Assembly (NCBI RefSeq): GCF_024580525.1
Contig: NZ_JANIKQ010000001.1
Span: 248,001 to 312,000, forward strand
DNA length: 64,000 nt
Origin: Neisseria dentiae
GTDB lineage: Bacteria > Pseudomonadota > Gammaproteobacteria > Burkholderiales > Neisseriaceae
Reading direction: 5' to 3'
In this document: in pieces, positions 43,826 through 53,043 of the stretch
Numbering within the stretch: the first letter of the stretch is position 1
Layout of the letters: the number at the start of each line of letters is the position of its first letter
The notes under the pieces: model-generated
The model's input: only the letters and a program-made list of their open reading frames with translations
What the model was told of the DNA's origin: nothing
Databases searched by the model: none
Made by a program: the position numbers and the translations under genes

Positions 43826-44530
43826 ATGCCCCAAGTGAATATTCTGGCAGTAGAAGACGAAGAAGCCATCGGCAGGCTGATCGGTTTCGTGCTGGAGCAG
43901 GCAGGCTTTCAAGTAACGGTGGTGCCCAGCGTAGAAAAAGCCCTGCCCCTTTTGGCCGCCGAACTGCCCGACGTGGTGCTGGTCGACTGGATGCTGCCTG
44001 GCGCATCCGGCCTGCAACTGATCAAACAACTGCGCCAAAACACCCGCACGCGCGATTTGCCGATTATCCTGCTCACCGCCCGCGGCACCGAGTCCGACAA
44101 AGAGCAAGGCCTGAATCTCGGCGCCGACGACTACGTTACCAAACCGTTTTCACCACGCGAACTGATTGCCCGCGTCAACGCCCTGCTGCGCCGCCGCGCC
44201 CCGCAGAAAACCGAACAAACCATCGAAGCGGGCGGCTTAACGGTCAACCCCGCCGAACAAACCGCCAGCGCCAACGGCACGCCCGTTGCACTCGGCCCCA
44301 GCGAATTCAAACTGCTGCACTTTTTCATCACCCACCCCAACCGCGCCTACAACCGCCGCCAACTGCTCGATTTAGTGTGGGGCGACCATGTGTTTGTCGA
44401 AGAGCGCACCGTTGATGTGCACATCAGCCGCCTGCGCCGCGCACTCGAAGAAGGCGGCGCAGGAAACTGCATACAAACCGTGCGCGGCCTCGGTTACCGC
44501 TTCTACACCGAAAGCGGCGAAACGCCATGA
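43826..44530 (+). CDS. phoB: Phosphate regulon response regulator PhoB
   Basis: 234 residues. Receiver domain with acidic pocket (VEDEEA), phospho-acceptor Asp54 (VLVDWMLPG), Thr in LLTARG and Lys in VTKPFSPREL. The OmpR-type winged-helix domain ends in VDVHISRLRRAL and VRGLGYRFY. GAGGAG precedes the ATG. Binding to Pho boxes upstream of pstC is expected, though no clear box was recognised there. Confidence 0.92.
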   Translation: MPQVNILAVEDEEAIGRLIGFVLEQAGFQVTVVPSVEKALPLLAAELPDVVLVDWMLPGASGLQLIKQLRQNTRTRDLPIILLTARGTESDKEQGLNLGADDYVTKPFSPRELIARVNALLRRRAPQKTEQTIEAGGLTVNPAEQTASANGTPVALGPSEFKLLHFFITHPNRAYNRRQLLDLVWGDHVFVEERTVDVHISRLRRALEEGGAGNCIQTVRGLGYRFYTESGETP

Positions 44531-45840
44531 ACCTGATACGCCGCCACCTGCTGAGCTTTTCCGCCCTACTGCTGGCCTCAGCCGTACCCGCCTATTTTTT
44601 GGGCGGGTTTGCCGCCGTCGGCGGCGTGTGGAGCCTGCTGCTGTTTGCCTACCTGCTGCTGCACTGGTTCCATTTGGTGCGCCTGATACGCTGGCTCGCC
44701 AACCCCAAGCTGCGGCTGGTGCCGCGCGGCTACGGCATTTGGGACGACATCTTCAACACCCTGCTGTTGCAGGCCAAAAGCCGCAAAAAACGCAAACAGC
44801 AGCTCGGCCGCTCGCTGCAACGCTTCAACCGCGTTATCGACGCCATGCCCGACGGCGTGATTATTCTCGATCAGGAAGGCCGCATCGAGTGGATGAACCG
44901 CTTAGCCGCCGTCCATCTGGATTTGGATTTTGAAAAAGACCAAAACGGCATCTTAAAAAACCTGATACGCACACCCGAATTCCACAGCTTTCTGCAACAA
45001 CCGCTCGACAATGCCCCGCCCACACTGAAAATCCGCCTTTCAGGCGGCCTCAAACCCCGCAGCGTGATGCTCACCCGCACCACCTTCGAAACCCGCCTCG
45101 AACTCTTGGTTACGCAAGACATCAGCGCCGCCGAACAACTTAACGAAACCCGTTCGGCCTTTATCGCCAACGTATCGCACGAACTGCGCACCCCGCTCAC
45201 CGTTATCAGCGGCTTTCTCGAAACCCTCGCCGACCTACCCGACCTGCCGCCCGGCGAGCGTGCCGAATTTATCGGCCTGATGCAGCAGGAAAGCGGCCGT
45301 ATGCTCAACCTGATTACCGACCTGCTCACCCTCGCCCGCCTCGAAAACAGCGGCGGCGGCGAAACACACAAACAAACCTTCAGCCTGTCGGAGCTGGCCG
45401 AACAAATCTGCGCCGAAGGCCGCGCCCTTTCAGACGGCCGCCACCAGTTCCAAAGCCATATAGCCGAAAACATTTTCATTCACGGCACCGAAACCGAACT
45501 GCACAGCGCCTTGGGCAACCTGGTGGCCAATGCCGTACGCTACACCCCCGAAGGCGGCAGCATCACCGTTTCGCTGCACGACAACGGCAGCAACGCCGAA
45601 TTTTCCGTGCGCGACACCGGCCCCGGCATCGCGCCCGAACACCTGCCCCACTTGACCGAACGCTTCTACCGCGCCGATGCCGGCCGCAACCGCAAAAACG
45701 GCGGCACCGGCCTCGGCCTCGCCATCGCCAAACATGCCCTCGCCAACCACCATGCCGTGCTGAACATCAGCAGCAGCGTGGGCGAAGGCAGCATGTTTTC
45801 AACAAAATTGGAAAAAGCCGAAACAGTTGACCAGCCGTAA
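44527..45840 (+). CDS. phoR: Phosphate regulon sensor histidine kinase PhoR
   Basis: 437 residues. Two membrane helices lie at the N-terminus without a periplasmic domain (FSALLLASAVPAYFLGG, VWSLLLFAYLLLHWFHLVRL), then DUF3329/PAS (FNRVIDAMPDGVIILDQEGR), HisKA with His218 (ANVSHELRTPLTVISG) and HATPase (LGNLVANAVRYTPEGG, DTGPGIAPEHLPHLTERFYR). The start overlaps the phoB stop (ATGA). This is the cytoplasmically sensing PhoR plan that relies on the Pst transporter for input. Confidence 0.92.
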   Translation: MNLIRRHLLSFSALLLASAVPAYFLGGFAAVGGVWSLLLFAYLLLHWFHLVRLIRWLANPKLRLVPRGYGIWDDIFNTLLLQAKSRKKRKQQLGRSLQRFNRVIDAMPDGVIILDQEGRIEWMNRLAAVHLDLDFEKDQNGILKNLIRTPEFHSFLQQPLDNAPPTLKIRLSGGLKPRSVMLTRTTFETRLELLVTQDISAAEQLNETRSAFIANVSHELRTPLTVISGFLETLADLPDLPPGERAEFIGLMQQESGRMLNLITDLLTLARLENSGGGETHKQTFSLSELAEQICAEGRALSDGRHQFQSHIAENIFIHGTETELHSALGNLVANAVRYTPEGGSITVSLHDNGSNAEFSVRDTGPGIAPEHLPHLTERFYRADAGRNRKNGGTGLGLAIAKHALANHHAVLNISSSVGEGSMFSTKLEKAETVDQP

Positions 45841-45882
45841 AGCACGGCCGTGCACCCCGGGCCGTTTTGCAGCGTAACACGT

Positions 45883-48111
45883 TCACTCAAACGGCTTCTT
45901 CTGCCAATAAGGCTTGCTTGTTTTCAGACGGCCTCGAAACACATCTTCCCCACCGCCCAATTCAAACACCAGCGCGCCCGACAAATCCGTTCTCAGCAAT
46001 GCCGCGCCGTGTGCTTTCACTCGGTTTTGCACGGCCGCGGCGGGGTGTCGGTAGGCATTGGCAAAGCCGCTGGAAGCAACGGCGTATTGCGGCGACACGG
46101 CGTTGAGAAACGCGCCTGCCGACGAAGAATCGCTGCCGTGATGCCCCAGCACCAGCACTTGGCTGTATAAACCCGCACCGTATTTTTCCACCAGCGCCAG
46201 CTCGCCGCGCCGCCCCAAATCACCCGTTATCAGCAAAGCCTGCCCGCCCGCCACCGCGCGCAGAACGCAGCTTCGGTCGTTATCCTGCGCCGTTTCGTTT
46301 TCAGACGGCCTCAACAGCTCGAAATACACACCGTCCCACTGCCATTGTTTTTCTTCGCAAAACGCTGCCTGCGGGTAAAACTGCGGCTGCCCCGCCAGAA
46401 TTTCGCGCGGCCGCCCGGCCTGCGCCAGAGCCGCGAAACCGCCGTCGTGGTCGGCATCGTGGTGCGACAACACCAGCGTATCCAAACGGCGTACGCCCGC
46501 GGCATTCAAATTGGGCAGAATTTGCGCGGCCGCCGCCGTTTCGGTGCCGGTATCAAACAGCAGATTATGGTTGCGGGTTTGCATCCACACCGACAAACCC
46601 TGCCCCGTATCCCACACGGTAACGTTCAGACGGCCTTGTTGCGGCACATTCGGGCGGTAAAACACAAAACCCGCCAACACCAGCCATGCCAACGGCTTCC
46701 AGCCCGAACCGCGCGGCAGCAACACGATTAGCGCCGCCACCGCCGCCAGCGGCAACAACAGCGGCGGGGCGGCCGCCACGGCATATTCGGGAGCGCTTTG
46801 CGCCACCCATTGCACCAGCCGCAGCGTATATTCGCCCGCCGCAGCCGCCAGCCACTGCAAAGGGGCAAACGGCAGCAGCGAAGCGGCCAGCGCCAGCGGC
46901 ACCAGCACCCACGAAAACCACGGAATCGCCGCCACATTTACCAACGGACTCAACAGCGGCAGTGAAGCGAACAGACTGCCCAACGCCACCACCGACACCA
47001 CCGTTACCGCCCATTGCGCGCGCACCGCCACCCTCAGGCCGCGCTCGTTCAGACGGCCTGCCGAAACCCACAACAATGCACCCACCAAACCGAACGACAG
47101 CCAAAACCCCGCGCCCAAAACCGCAGCCGGGTCGAACAGCAACACCAACGCCAACGCCTGCCACCACCCCGCCCAAACCGACGCGCCGCTGCCCCGCCAC
47201 CATGCCCACGCCAGCGCCAGCAGCATCAGCACGCTGCGCTGGGTCGGCACCGAAAACCCCGCCAAACCCGCATAAAACACCGCCGCCGACAAACCCGCCG
47301 CCAGCATCCAAAGACGCGGTGTTTTCGGCACGAACGGCAACACGCGCAGCCCGTGTTTCACCAGCCAGCCCGCCAACACCGCCACCATGCTCACATGCAG
47401 GCCGGAAATGCTCACCAAATGATGCAAACCCAGCGGCCGGAACGACTGCCACGCTTGTCCGCTCAAAGCCGACTGCTCGCCTATGCTCAACGCCCGCATC
47501 AGACCGAGGCCGTCTGAAAAATCCCGACCGTGCGTATCGGTATTCTGCCAGCGGCGGCTGATATGTTCCCGCCACCGCAGCAGCAACGGCGGCCCGCCGC
47601 CGGCCAACGCCTGCCGCTCTTTGCCGAGCGTGCCCACGCCGCCGATGCCGCCCGCCAACGCCCACGCTTCGCGGTTGAAGCCGATGCGGTTTACCTCGCC
47701 CACCGGCGGCCGCACCCGCGCCTGCACGCGCCAGCGGCTGCCCGCCGGCCAGTCGCGCAACTGGTAGTCGGACAACTGCAAGCGGTAATGCCGCCCGCCG
47801 CCGTCTGCCGCTTTTGCGGTAAAGCGCACACGCTTGTCGTCGCGCTGCGGCAAATCCGTCACTTCGATTGTTAAAGGCACCGAGGCTGTTTGAAACAGCG
47901 GCCATTGCTTATCAAGCGCCGACTGTGTACGCCAGATGCCGTATAAAGCGCCGCTCAAGCACAGCAGCAGCCACGCCGCCGCCCGAAACCGCCAAGCCAG
48001 TACCAGCAGGCACAGCCATACCGCTGCCAATACCGTCCACGACGGTACGGCAGGCAGGGCGAACGAAGCGGCAACGCCCGCCACCCATAAAGGCAGCCAC
48101 GGTTTCGGCAT
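45883..48111 (-). CDS. comEC: DNA internalisation-related competence protein ComEC/Rec2
   Basis: 742 residues from MPKPWLPLWVAGVAASFALP; the frame is open 27 codons further. The N-terminal OB-like domain is followed by the ComEC core (LSIGEQSALSGQAW, LHHLVSISGLHVSMVAVLAG) with many membrane helices, and a C-terminal metallo-beta-lactamase-like domain (LSHHDADHDGGFAAL, VLGHHGSDSSS). ComEC forms the inner-membrane channel for transforming single-stranded DNA. The gene fits with the many DUS in this genome and carries several itself. It converges with phoR; only 42 bases separate the stops. Confidence 0.93.
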   Translation of the reverse strand: MPKPWLPLWVAGVAASFALPAVPSWTVLAAVWLCLLVLAWRFRAAAWLLLCLSGALYGIWRTQSALDKQWPLFQTASVPLTIEVTDLPQRDDKRVRFTAKAADGGGRHYRLQLSDYQLRDWPAGSRWRVQARVRPPVGEVNRIGFNREAWALAGGIGGVGTLGKERQALAGGGPPLLLRWREHISRRWQNTDTHGRDFSDGLGLMRALSIGEQSALSGQAWQSFRPLGLHHLVSISGLHVSMVAVLAGWLVKHGLRVLPFVPKTPRLWMLAAGLSAAVFYAGLAGFSVPTQRSVLMLLALAWAWWRGSGASVWAGWWQALALVLLFDPAAVLGAGFWLSFGLVGALLWVSAGRLNERGLRVAVRAQWAVTVVSVVALGSLFASLPLLSPLVNVAAIPWFSWVLVPLALAASLLPFAPLQWLAAAAGEYTLRLVQWVAQSAPEYAVAAAPPLLLPLAAVAALIVLLPRGSGWKPLAWLVLAGFVFYRPNVPQQGRLNVTVWDTGQGLSVWMQTRNHNLLFDTGTETAAAAQILPNLNAAGVRRLDTLVLSHHDADHDGGFAALAQAGRPREILAGQPQFYPQAAFCEEKQWQWDGVYFELLRPSENETAQDNDRSCVLRAVAGGQALLITGDLGRRGELALVEKYGAGLYSQVLVLGHHGSDSSSAGAFLNAVSPQYAVASSGFANAYRHPAAAVQNRVKAHGAALLRTDLSGALVFELGGGEDVFRGRLKTSKPYWQKKPFE

Positions 48112-48242
48112 AGTAGTTTCATATAAAATAATAAATGAAGGTATTATATAAACCGTATAGGCTGCCGGCAATCGGCCGTCTGAAAAAACCAATGGCCGTT
48201 ATACTCGGACTTAGCCCGAGCATCTCACTTTCTTGAAAAATT

Positions 48243-48562
48243 TGAGACCTTTGCAAAATTCAACACCACCTGAAAAACCTGATTCCGTCATTCCCGTGTA
48301 GGCGGGAATCCAGATGGAAGTATTGAAGTATTGATTAAACAAATATTTGAATGCCAAGCGTCTGGATTCCCGCCTACACGGGAATGACGGGATTTAAACA
48401 TTTCAGGCGGCCTGAGACCTTTGCAAAAAAAGCCGTTTTAATCCTAAATGTATGATATTTCGTCATACTCAGGCTTGACCCGAGTATCTCTTTTTCTTCT
48501 AAAACAAACAGATGCTCGGGTCAAGCCCGAGCATGACACAAGTGTTTTAACCCGAGTATGAC
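48243..48562. repeat. Composite intergenic repeat block (dRS3 pair plus CTCGGG palindrome)
   Basis: GAGACCTTTGCAAAA at 48244 starts a unit with two dRS3 repeats (ATTCCC-N8-GGGAAT) at 48290-48309 and 48366-48385 in mirror arrangement. A second GAGACCTTTGCAAAA lies at 48414. The CTCGGG palindrome copy 7 follows (48461-48537) with an extra half copy to 48562 and the CTTAAGTTG...CTATATA flank. This is a neisserial intergenic mosaic array; it fills most of the gap 48112-48662, and no gene is seen. Confidence 0.75.
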
Positions 48563-48597
48563 GTGTATGCTTTTCTTAAGTTGATCGGCTATATAAC

Positions 48598-48630
48598 AAA
48601 GGCCGTCTGAAAATTTTCAGACGGCCTTTT
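48598..48630 (-). terminator. DUS inverted-pair terminator of trxA
   Basis: AAAGGCCGTCTGAAAA and TTTTCAGACGGCCTTT form a 16-bp stem 33 bases beyond the trxA stop. Confidence 0.8.
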
Positions 48631-48662
48631 ATCAAAAACAAATTTAAAACGTTTAAACCGCT

Positions 48663-48992
48663 TTAAATCGAGGCATTCACAAACGCAACCAGTTGGCCTT
48701 TGGCCAGCGCACCCACTTTGGTGGCGACGTTTTGGCCGTTTTTAAACACCATCAGCGTGGGGATGCCGCGCACGCCGAATTGCGACGGGGTTTGCTCGTT
48801 TTCATCGATGTTGATTTTCACCACTTTCAGACGGCCTTCGAATTCGGCGGCCACTTCGTCGAGAATCGGTGCAATCATTTTACAGGGGCCGCACCACGGT
48901 GCCCAAAAATCCAGCAATACGGGCACGTCGGATTTCAATACGTCTTGCTCGAAGCTCGCATCGGTAGCGTGTACGATTAAGTTGCTGCTCAT
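48663..48992 (-). CDS. trxA: Thioredoxin 1
   Basis: 109 residues. Active site WCGPC (residues 33-37) in [20 protein letters not shown], and the cis-Pro loop [14 protein letters not shown] general cytosolic disulfide reductant recycled by thioredoxin reductase. AAAGGA lies 7 bases upstream of the start (minus strand). Monocistronic with its own terminator. Confidence 0.96.
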   Translation of the reverse strand: MSSNLIVHATDASFEQDVLKSDVPVLLDFWAPWCGPCKMIAPILDEVAAEFEGRLKVVKINIDENEQTPSQFGVRGIPTLMVFKNGQNVATKVGALAKGQLVAFVNASI

Positions 48993-49071
48993 AGTGTGTT
49001 CCTTTTGACGGTGAATGAAGGTTCATTCGGTTAATTAACGTGGTGTAGCATATGGCCTGGACGGCAAAATT

Positions 49072-50622
49072 TCAAGAGCCTGCGTGTGCCAATAGTTTTT
49101 GTGTATAGTCGGCATCGGGTTTGGCAAACACTTCTTCCAGCACGCCCTGCTCCACCACCTGCCCGTCTTTGAGCACCATCACGCGGTGCGACAGGGCGCG
49201 TATCACAGCCAGATCGTGGCTGATGATTATCAGGCTCAAACCGTGCCGCTGCTGCAAACCGGCCAATAATTCAAGAATCTGCTGCTGCCACTGCACATCG
49301 AGTGCGCTGGTCGGCTCGTCGAGCACCAGCACCTGCGGCCGCACGATGATGGCGCGCGCAATCGCCAGCCGCTGCCGCTGCCCGCCGGAAAACGCGTGCG
49401 GGTAGCGTTCGAGAATATCGTCGGGCAGACCCACCTGCTGCAACACTTCCACCACACGGCGGCGCATTTCGGCGTTGTCCACATCGGGCGCATGCACACC
49501 TAAGGCTTCCGAAACGATTTCAAACACGTTCATGCGCGGGTTGAACGCGCCGAACGGGTCTTGAAACACCATCTGCACGGCTTTGCGCGATTGGTTGTTC
49601 CACGTTTCGCCGTTGATTTTCAGACGGCCCTCTCTTTCCATCAGATGCATCACTGCTTTGGCCAGCGTGGTTTTGCCGCTGCCGCTCTCGCCGATCACGC
49701 CCAGCGTTTCGCCCGCTTTCAAATCGAACGACACCGGCGAAAGCAAGGTTTTCTGCTGATTTTTAAACCAGCCCGCGCGCTCGGGAACGGCCACGCTGAT
49801 GTTTTCGGCTTCCAACACCGTCGGCGCGCCGGCCGGCAGCGTTTGAACCTGCCGCACCGCGCCTGCGTTAAGCAGCATTTTGGTGTATTCGTGCTGCGGG
49901 TTGGCAAACACTTCCGCCGCCGCCCCCTGTTCGACAATCCGCCCGTGGCGCATCACCGCCACATCGTCGGCAAAGCGACGCACCAGGTTCAAATCGTGGC
50001 TGATGTAAACCAAAGTCATGTTATGGGCGGCCTGCAAACGCGAGAGCAAATCGAGAATCTGCGCCTGCACCGCCACATCGAGCGCGGTGGTCGGCTCGTC
50101 GGCAATTAAAAGCTTAGGCTCGGCCGCCACCGCCATCGCAATCATTGCCCGCTGCCGCTGCCCGCCCGAAAGCTGAAACGGGTAGGCAAAGGCTTTTTCT
50201 TCGGGATGCTGTATGCCCGTTTCGGCCAGCAGCTCCACCGCCCGCGCCCATGCCTGTTTGGCGTTCAAGCCCAGATGCAGCGACAGCACTTCGGCAATCT
50301 GTTTGCCCACGCGCATCACCGGGTTGAGCGCCGTCATCGGTTCTTGGAATACCATACCGATTTCTTTGCCGCGCAATTTCTGCAATTGGCGCGGGGTTTT
50401 ATCGAGCAGGTTTTCGCCGTTGAAATTCAGACGGCCTGTTAACGACACAGCGGGATTCAGCCGCATGATACCTTGCGCCAGCACGGTTTTACCGCTGCCG
50501 CTTTCTCCCACCAGCGCCAGCTTGCGCCCTTCGTGAACCGCCAGATTGATGCCGTGCAGCACTTGGCGGCAGGGGAAAAATGCATTCAGGTTGTCGATTT
50601 CGAGGATTGGGTTCATAAGCAT
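49072..50622 (-). CDS. Double-domain oligopeptide-type ABC ATPase (YejF-like)
   Basis: 516 residues with two complete ATPase domains. Domain 1: GESGSGKTVLAQGI, FQEPMTALNPVMRV, LSGGQRQRAMIA, LLIADEPTTALD. Domain 2: [52 protein letters not shown]. This tandem plan and the FQ(E/D)P...NP loops are typical of YejF and related dipeptide/oligopeptide importers. No permease or binding-protein gene is adjacent, so partners must be encoded elsewhere. Start could also be the ATG at 50616. Confidence 0.85.
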   Translation of the reverse strand: MLMNPILEIDNLNAFFPCRQVLHGINLAVHEGRKLALVGESGSGKTVLAQGIMRLNPAVSLTGRLNFNGENLLDKTPRQLQKLRGKEIGMVFQEPMTALNPVMRVGKQIAEVLSLHLGLNAKQAWARAVELLAETGIQHPEEKAFAYPFQLSGGQRQRAMIAMAVAAEPKLLIADEPTTALDVAVQAQILDLLSRLQAAHNMTLVYISHDLNLVRRFADDVAVMRHGRIVEQGAAAEVFANPQHEYTKMLLNAGAVRQVQTLPAGAPTVLEAENISVAVPERAGWFKNQQKTLLSPVSFDLKAGETLGVIGESGSGKTTLAKAVMHLMEREGRLKINGETWNNQSRKAVQMVFQDPFGAFNPRMNVFEIVSEALGVHAPDVDNAEMRRRVVEVLQQVGLPDDILERYPHAFSGGQRQRLAIARAIIVRPQVLVLDEPTSALDVQWQQQILELLAGLQQRHGLSLIIISHDLAVIRALSHRVMVLKDGQVVEQGVLEEVFAKPDADYTQKLLAHAGS

Positions 50623-50650
50623 TATTTTTCAGACGGCCGTTTGTGCCGGA

Positions 50651-50757
50651 TATAGTGAATCCACTGAATTTCCATTACAGCGTTGCTGCGCCTTGCCGTA
50701 CTATCTGTACTGTCTGCGGCTTGCTGCCTTGTACTGAAAATGTGTGGATTCACTATA
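50651..50757. repeat. Correia-like element, short form (107 bp)
   Basis: TATAGTGAATCCAC and GTGGATTCACTATA are exact inverted ends. The inside word CCGTACTATCTGTACTGTCT is typical of Correia elements. It sits between the YejF-like start and the TSUP gene stop and may supply promoter activity, as known for other Correia elements. Confidence 0.75.
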
Positions 50758-50802
50758 GGTTTCAAGTGTTATTTGCCGAAAGAAGCCGGGCTGTCCAAAG
50801 GG

Positions 50803-51561
50803 CTATTTCAAAAAAGCCGCCGCCACGGCCACCACCGTCATCGCAAACAGAATCTTGCGCAAGATGTCGGGCGAAAGTTTCAGCGCAATTTTCACGCCTA
50901 TCATCGAGCCGGCGGCATTGCCTGCCGCCAGCACCAGGCCGACGTCCCACCAAATCTGCCCTCTGGCGATGAACACGGCCAGTGCCACCACGGTAAACGC
51001 CAGCGTACACACCAGTTTCAACGCATTGGCTCGCAACAGGTTGTAGTGCAGCAAGCCGGCCAAAACAGGCAGCAGCAAAAACGCGGTGCTGGCCTGCACG
51101 AAGCCGCCGTAGATGCCGACTGCAAACAGCAACGCCGACGCTCCGCGCGTTTCGGTCACTTTTTTCTCTTGCGCGTTTTGGGGCGGCAGCAACAATTGCG
51201 GTTTGAGAAAGGTTAAAGTTGCCACGCCGAGAATGCAGGCCAGCAGCGCCGGCTTCAAAATTTCATTGGGCAGCACCGAAGCCAACACCGAGCCGGCCAG
51301 CCCGCCCGCAACCATCGGCAGCAAAATCCCACGCAAATCATGGGTGGGCAGCGCACCCGCTTTTCTGAAGCCGCGGATACCGGCCAACGATTGGAAAAAT
51401 ATGCCGACGCGGTTGCTGCCGTTGGCGATGTCGGGCGGCAAACCGAACGCCATCAGCAAAGGCAGAATCAGGTTGGAACCGCCGCCCGCCAAAATATTGA
51501 TGATGCTGGCCACGATACCCAACGCAGCAACAGCCAGATAGTGCCACAGGCTTAAATCCAT
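50803..51561 (-). CDS. TSUP-family permease (TauE/SafE type)
   Basis: About 252 residues from MDLSLWHYLAVAALGIVASI; the frame is open to 51579. Eight membrane segments are visible. The repeat GIVASIINILAGGGSNLILP and its C-terminal echo VGIYGGFVQASTAFLLLPVL match the two TSUP half-domains. The family exports or imports sulfite, sulfoacetate and other organosulfur or carboxylate anions; the substrate is not predictable here. It is separated from neighbours by repeats on both sides. Confidence 0.82.
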   Translation of the reverse strand: MDLSLWHYLAVAALGIVASIINILAGGGSNLILPLLMAFGLPPDIANGSNRVGIFFQSLAGIRGFRKAGALPTHDLRGILLPMVAGGLAGSVLASVLPNEILKPALLACILGVATLTFLKPQLLLPPQNAQEKKVTETRGASALLFAVGIYGGFVQASTAFLLLPVLAGLLHYNLLRANALKLVCTLAFTVVALAVFIARGQIWWDVGLVLAAGNAAGSMIGVKIALKLSPDILRKILFAMTVVAVAAAFLK

Positions 51562-51636
51562 ATTGTAAATAAAATCCAAACAGTTACCCGAAGTTTATCT
51601 GCCGTTATCCATCTTGAACGTCTGCCGTACCATTCT

Positions 51637-51779
51637 GAGACCTTTGCAAAACCCCCAGATGTGGATGCAGTTCAAGGCGTAGCAGCGCAGCGAGCGCAGA
51701 CATAACATGGAGTTAGGCAAGCGAGCGAGCAGCGCACAACGCAGAAATGCGCCGCAGATGGGGGTTTTGCAAAGGTCTC
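51637..51779. mobile_element. 143-bp MITE, copy B
   Basis: Same ends and length as 24116-24258 in inverted orientation, with one mismatch (a G for A near the right inner end). Flanks ATTCT and ATCCT look like a 5-bp target duplication with one change. The gap 51562-52080 holds this element, the palindrome copy 8 and DUS words; no gene. Confidence 0.8.
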
Positions 51780-51870
51780 ATCCTGTGTAAACGGGCAATA
51801 ACAGCTGCCGGGTGTTTCAGACGGCCTTAGCCGCCGGCCAGTTGTCGAGGCCGTCTGAAATGCCGAACTT

Positions 51871-51955
51871 CGTCAAACCCGGCTTGACCCGAGTATCCCG
51901 CCTCGCCGGTATTGACTGGAAAACAAAAGATGCCCGGGTCAAGCCCGAGCATGAC
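51871..51955. repeat. CTCGGG palindrome repeat, copy 8 (variant)
   Basis: CGTCAAACCCGGCTTGACCC on the left is altered against the family; the right end GGGTCAAGCCCGAGCATGAC is standard. Confidence 0.6.
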
Positions 51956-52080
51956 GTTGAGTGTTTCAAGGTGTCGAAATAACTTGCAAAAATTCCGCCT
52001 AAGTGAATTTTGCAAAGGTTACCCTTTTCAGACGGCCTTACCCGTTGCTTGTCATTACCTGCCCTACCGAACCCGCGTTA

Positions 52081-52845
52081 TCAGGCATATTCTTGAAACA
52101 CCGAGCGCACGCGTGCCAAGTCTTCGGCGGTATCCACCCCTGCGGCGGGCGCGGTTTCGGTGATTTCCACCGCAATCGGATGGCCGTGCCACAACACGCG
52201 CAACTGCTCCAGCGATTCGTCGGTTTCGTGCGGCGACGCGGACAGGCCGGCGTATTGCTGCAAAAAGCCGGCGCGGTAGGCATAAATGCCGATATGGCGC
52301 AAAGGGGAAAAACCCGCGGGCAGGGCTTGCGGGGAAGCGGCTATCGCATCGCGCGGATAGGGAATCGGCGCGCGGCTGAAATATAACGCGTTGCCTGCGG
52401 CGTTCAACACCACTTTCACACAGTTCGGGTTGAGAAATTCGGCCAAATCGCGAATGGGATGCGCGGCGGTGGCCATCGGCACTTGGTTTTTCACCAACAA
52501 CGCGGCGGTGCGGTCGATTAATTGCGGGTTAATCAGCGGTTCGTCGCCCTGCACGTTGACCACCACGGTATCCGGCGGCAGGCCGAGCTTGGCGGCGGCT
52601 TCGGCCAAACGGGTGGTACCGCTTTCGTGGGTGGCCGCGGTCATCACGCTGGCGATGCCGTGCGCTTGGCAGGCGGCGGCAATGTCGGCGTGGTCGGTGG
52701 CCACAATCACGCGTTCGGCGGCGCTTTTGGCCGCCTGCTCCGCCACACGCACCACCATAGGTTTGCCGTGGATGTCGGCCAACGCTTTTTCGGGCAGGCG
52801 CGACGACGACAGCCGCGCGGGAATCAAAACGGTAAACGCGCTCAT
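52081..52845 (-). CDS. kdsB: 3-deoxy-manno-octulosonate cytidylyltransferase
   Basis: 254 residues. [20 protein letters not shown] is the nucleotide-binding signature; [18 protein letters not shown] and [12 protein letters not shown] complete the KdsB family. The enzyme makes CMP-Kdo for the lipo-oligosaccharide inner core. The start overlaps the trm112 stop by 4 bases. It is last in the unit lpxK, DUF2059, trm112, kdsB, where two genes act on lipid A and Kdo. Confidence 0.95.
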   Translation of the reverse strand: MSAFTVLIPARLSSSRLPEKALADIHGKPMVVRVAEQAAKSAAERVIVATDHADIAAACQAHGIASVMTAATHESGTTRLAEAAAKLGLPPDTVVVNVQGDEPLINPQLIDRTAALLVKNQVPMATAAHPIRDLAEFLNPNCVKVVLNAAGNALYFSRAPIPYPRDAIAASPQALPAGFSPLRHIGIYAYRAGFLQQYAGLSASPHETDESLEQLRVLWHGHPIAVEITETAPAAGVDTAEDLARVRSVFQEYA

Positions 52846-53024
52846 GCGTGCAGCTCTTCTTCGGTTAGCTCGCGGGCTTCGTTTTCGAGCATAAAGGGGA
52901 TGCCGTCTTTAATCGGATAAGCAAGTTTGCTCTGGCGGCACCACAATTCCTGCTTGTCTTGTTTGTATTCCAGGCTGCCTTTGCATACGGGGCATACGAG
53001 GATATCTAGAAATTTCTTTTCCAT
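52842..53024 (-). CDS. Trm112/YcaR family protein
   Basis: 60 residues: [44 protein letters not shown] knuckle with a further Cys is typical of this small zinc-ribbon-like family, which in eukaryotes activates methyltransferases. In many proteobacteria it lies between lpxK and kdsB, as here. Confidence 0.88.
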   Translation of the reverse strand: MEKKFLDILVCPVCKGSLEYKQDKQELWCRQSKLAYPIKDGIPFMLENEARELTEEELHA

Positions 53025-53043
53025 ATCGGGGTTGGCTTTCCTG

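Noticed and set aside
46565..47905. 446-codon frame within comEC in another minus-strand frame
   Set aside because: Gly/Val/Ala/Arg-rich shadow; ComEC motifs are all in the accepted frame.
51827..52015. 62-codon minus-strand frame between the TSUP gene and kdsB
   Set aside because: It lies wholly in DUS and palindrome repeat sequence; similar frames appear at other copies of the repeat.
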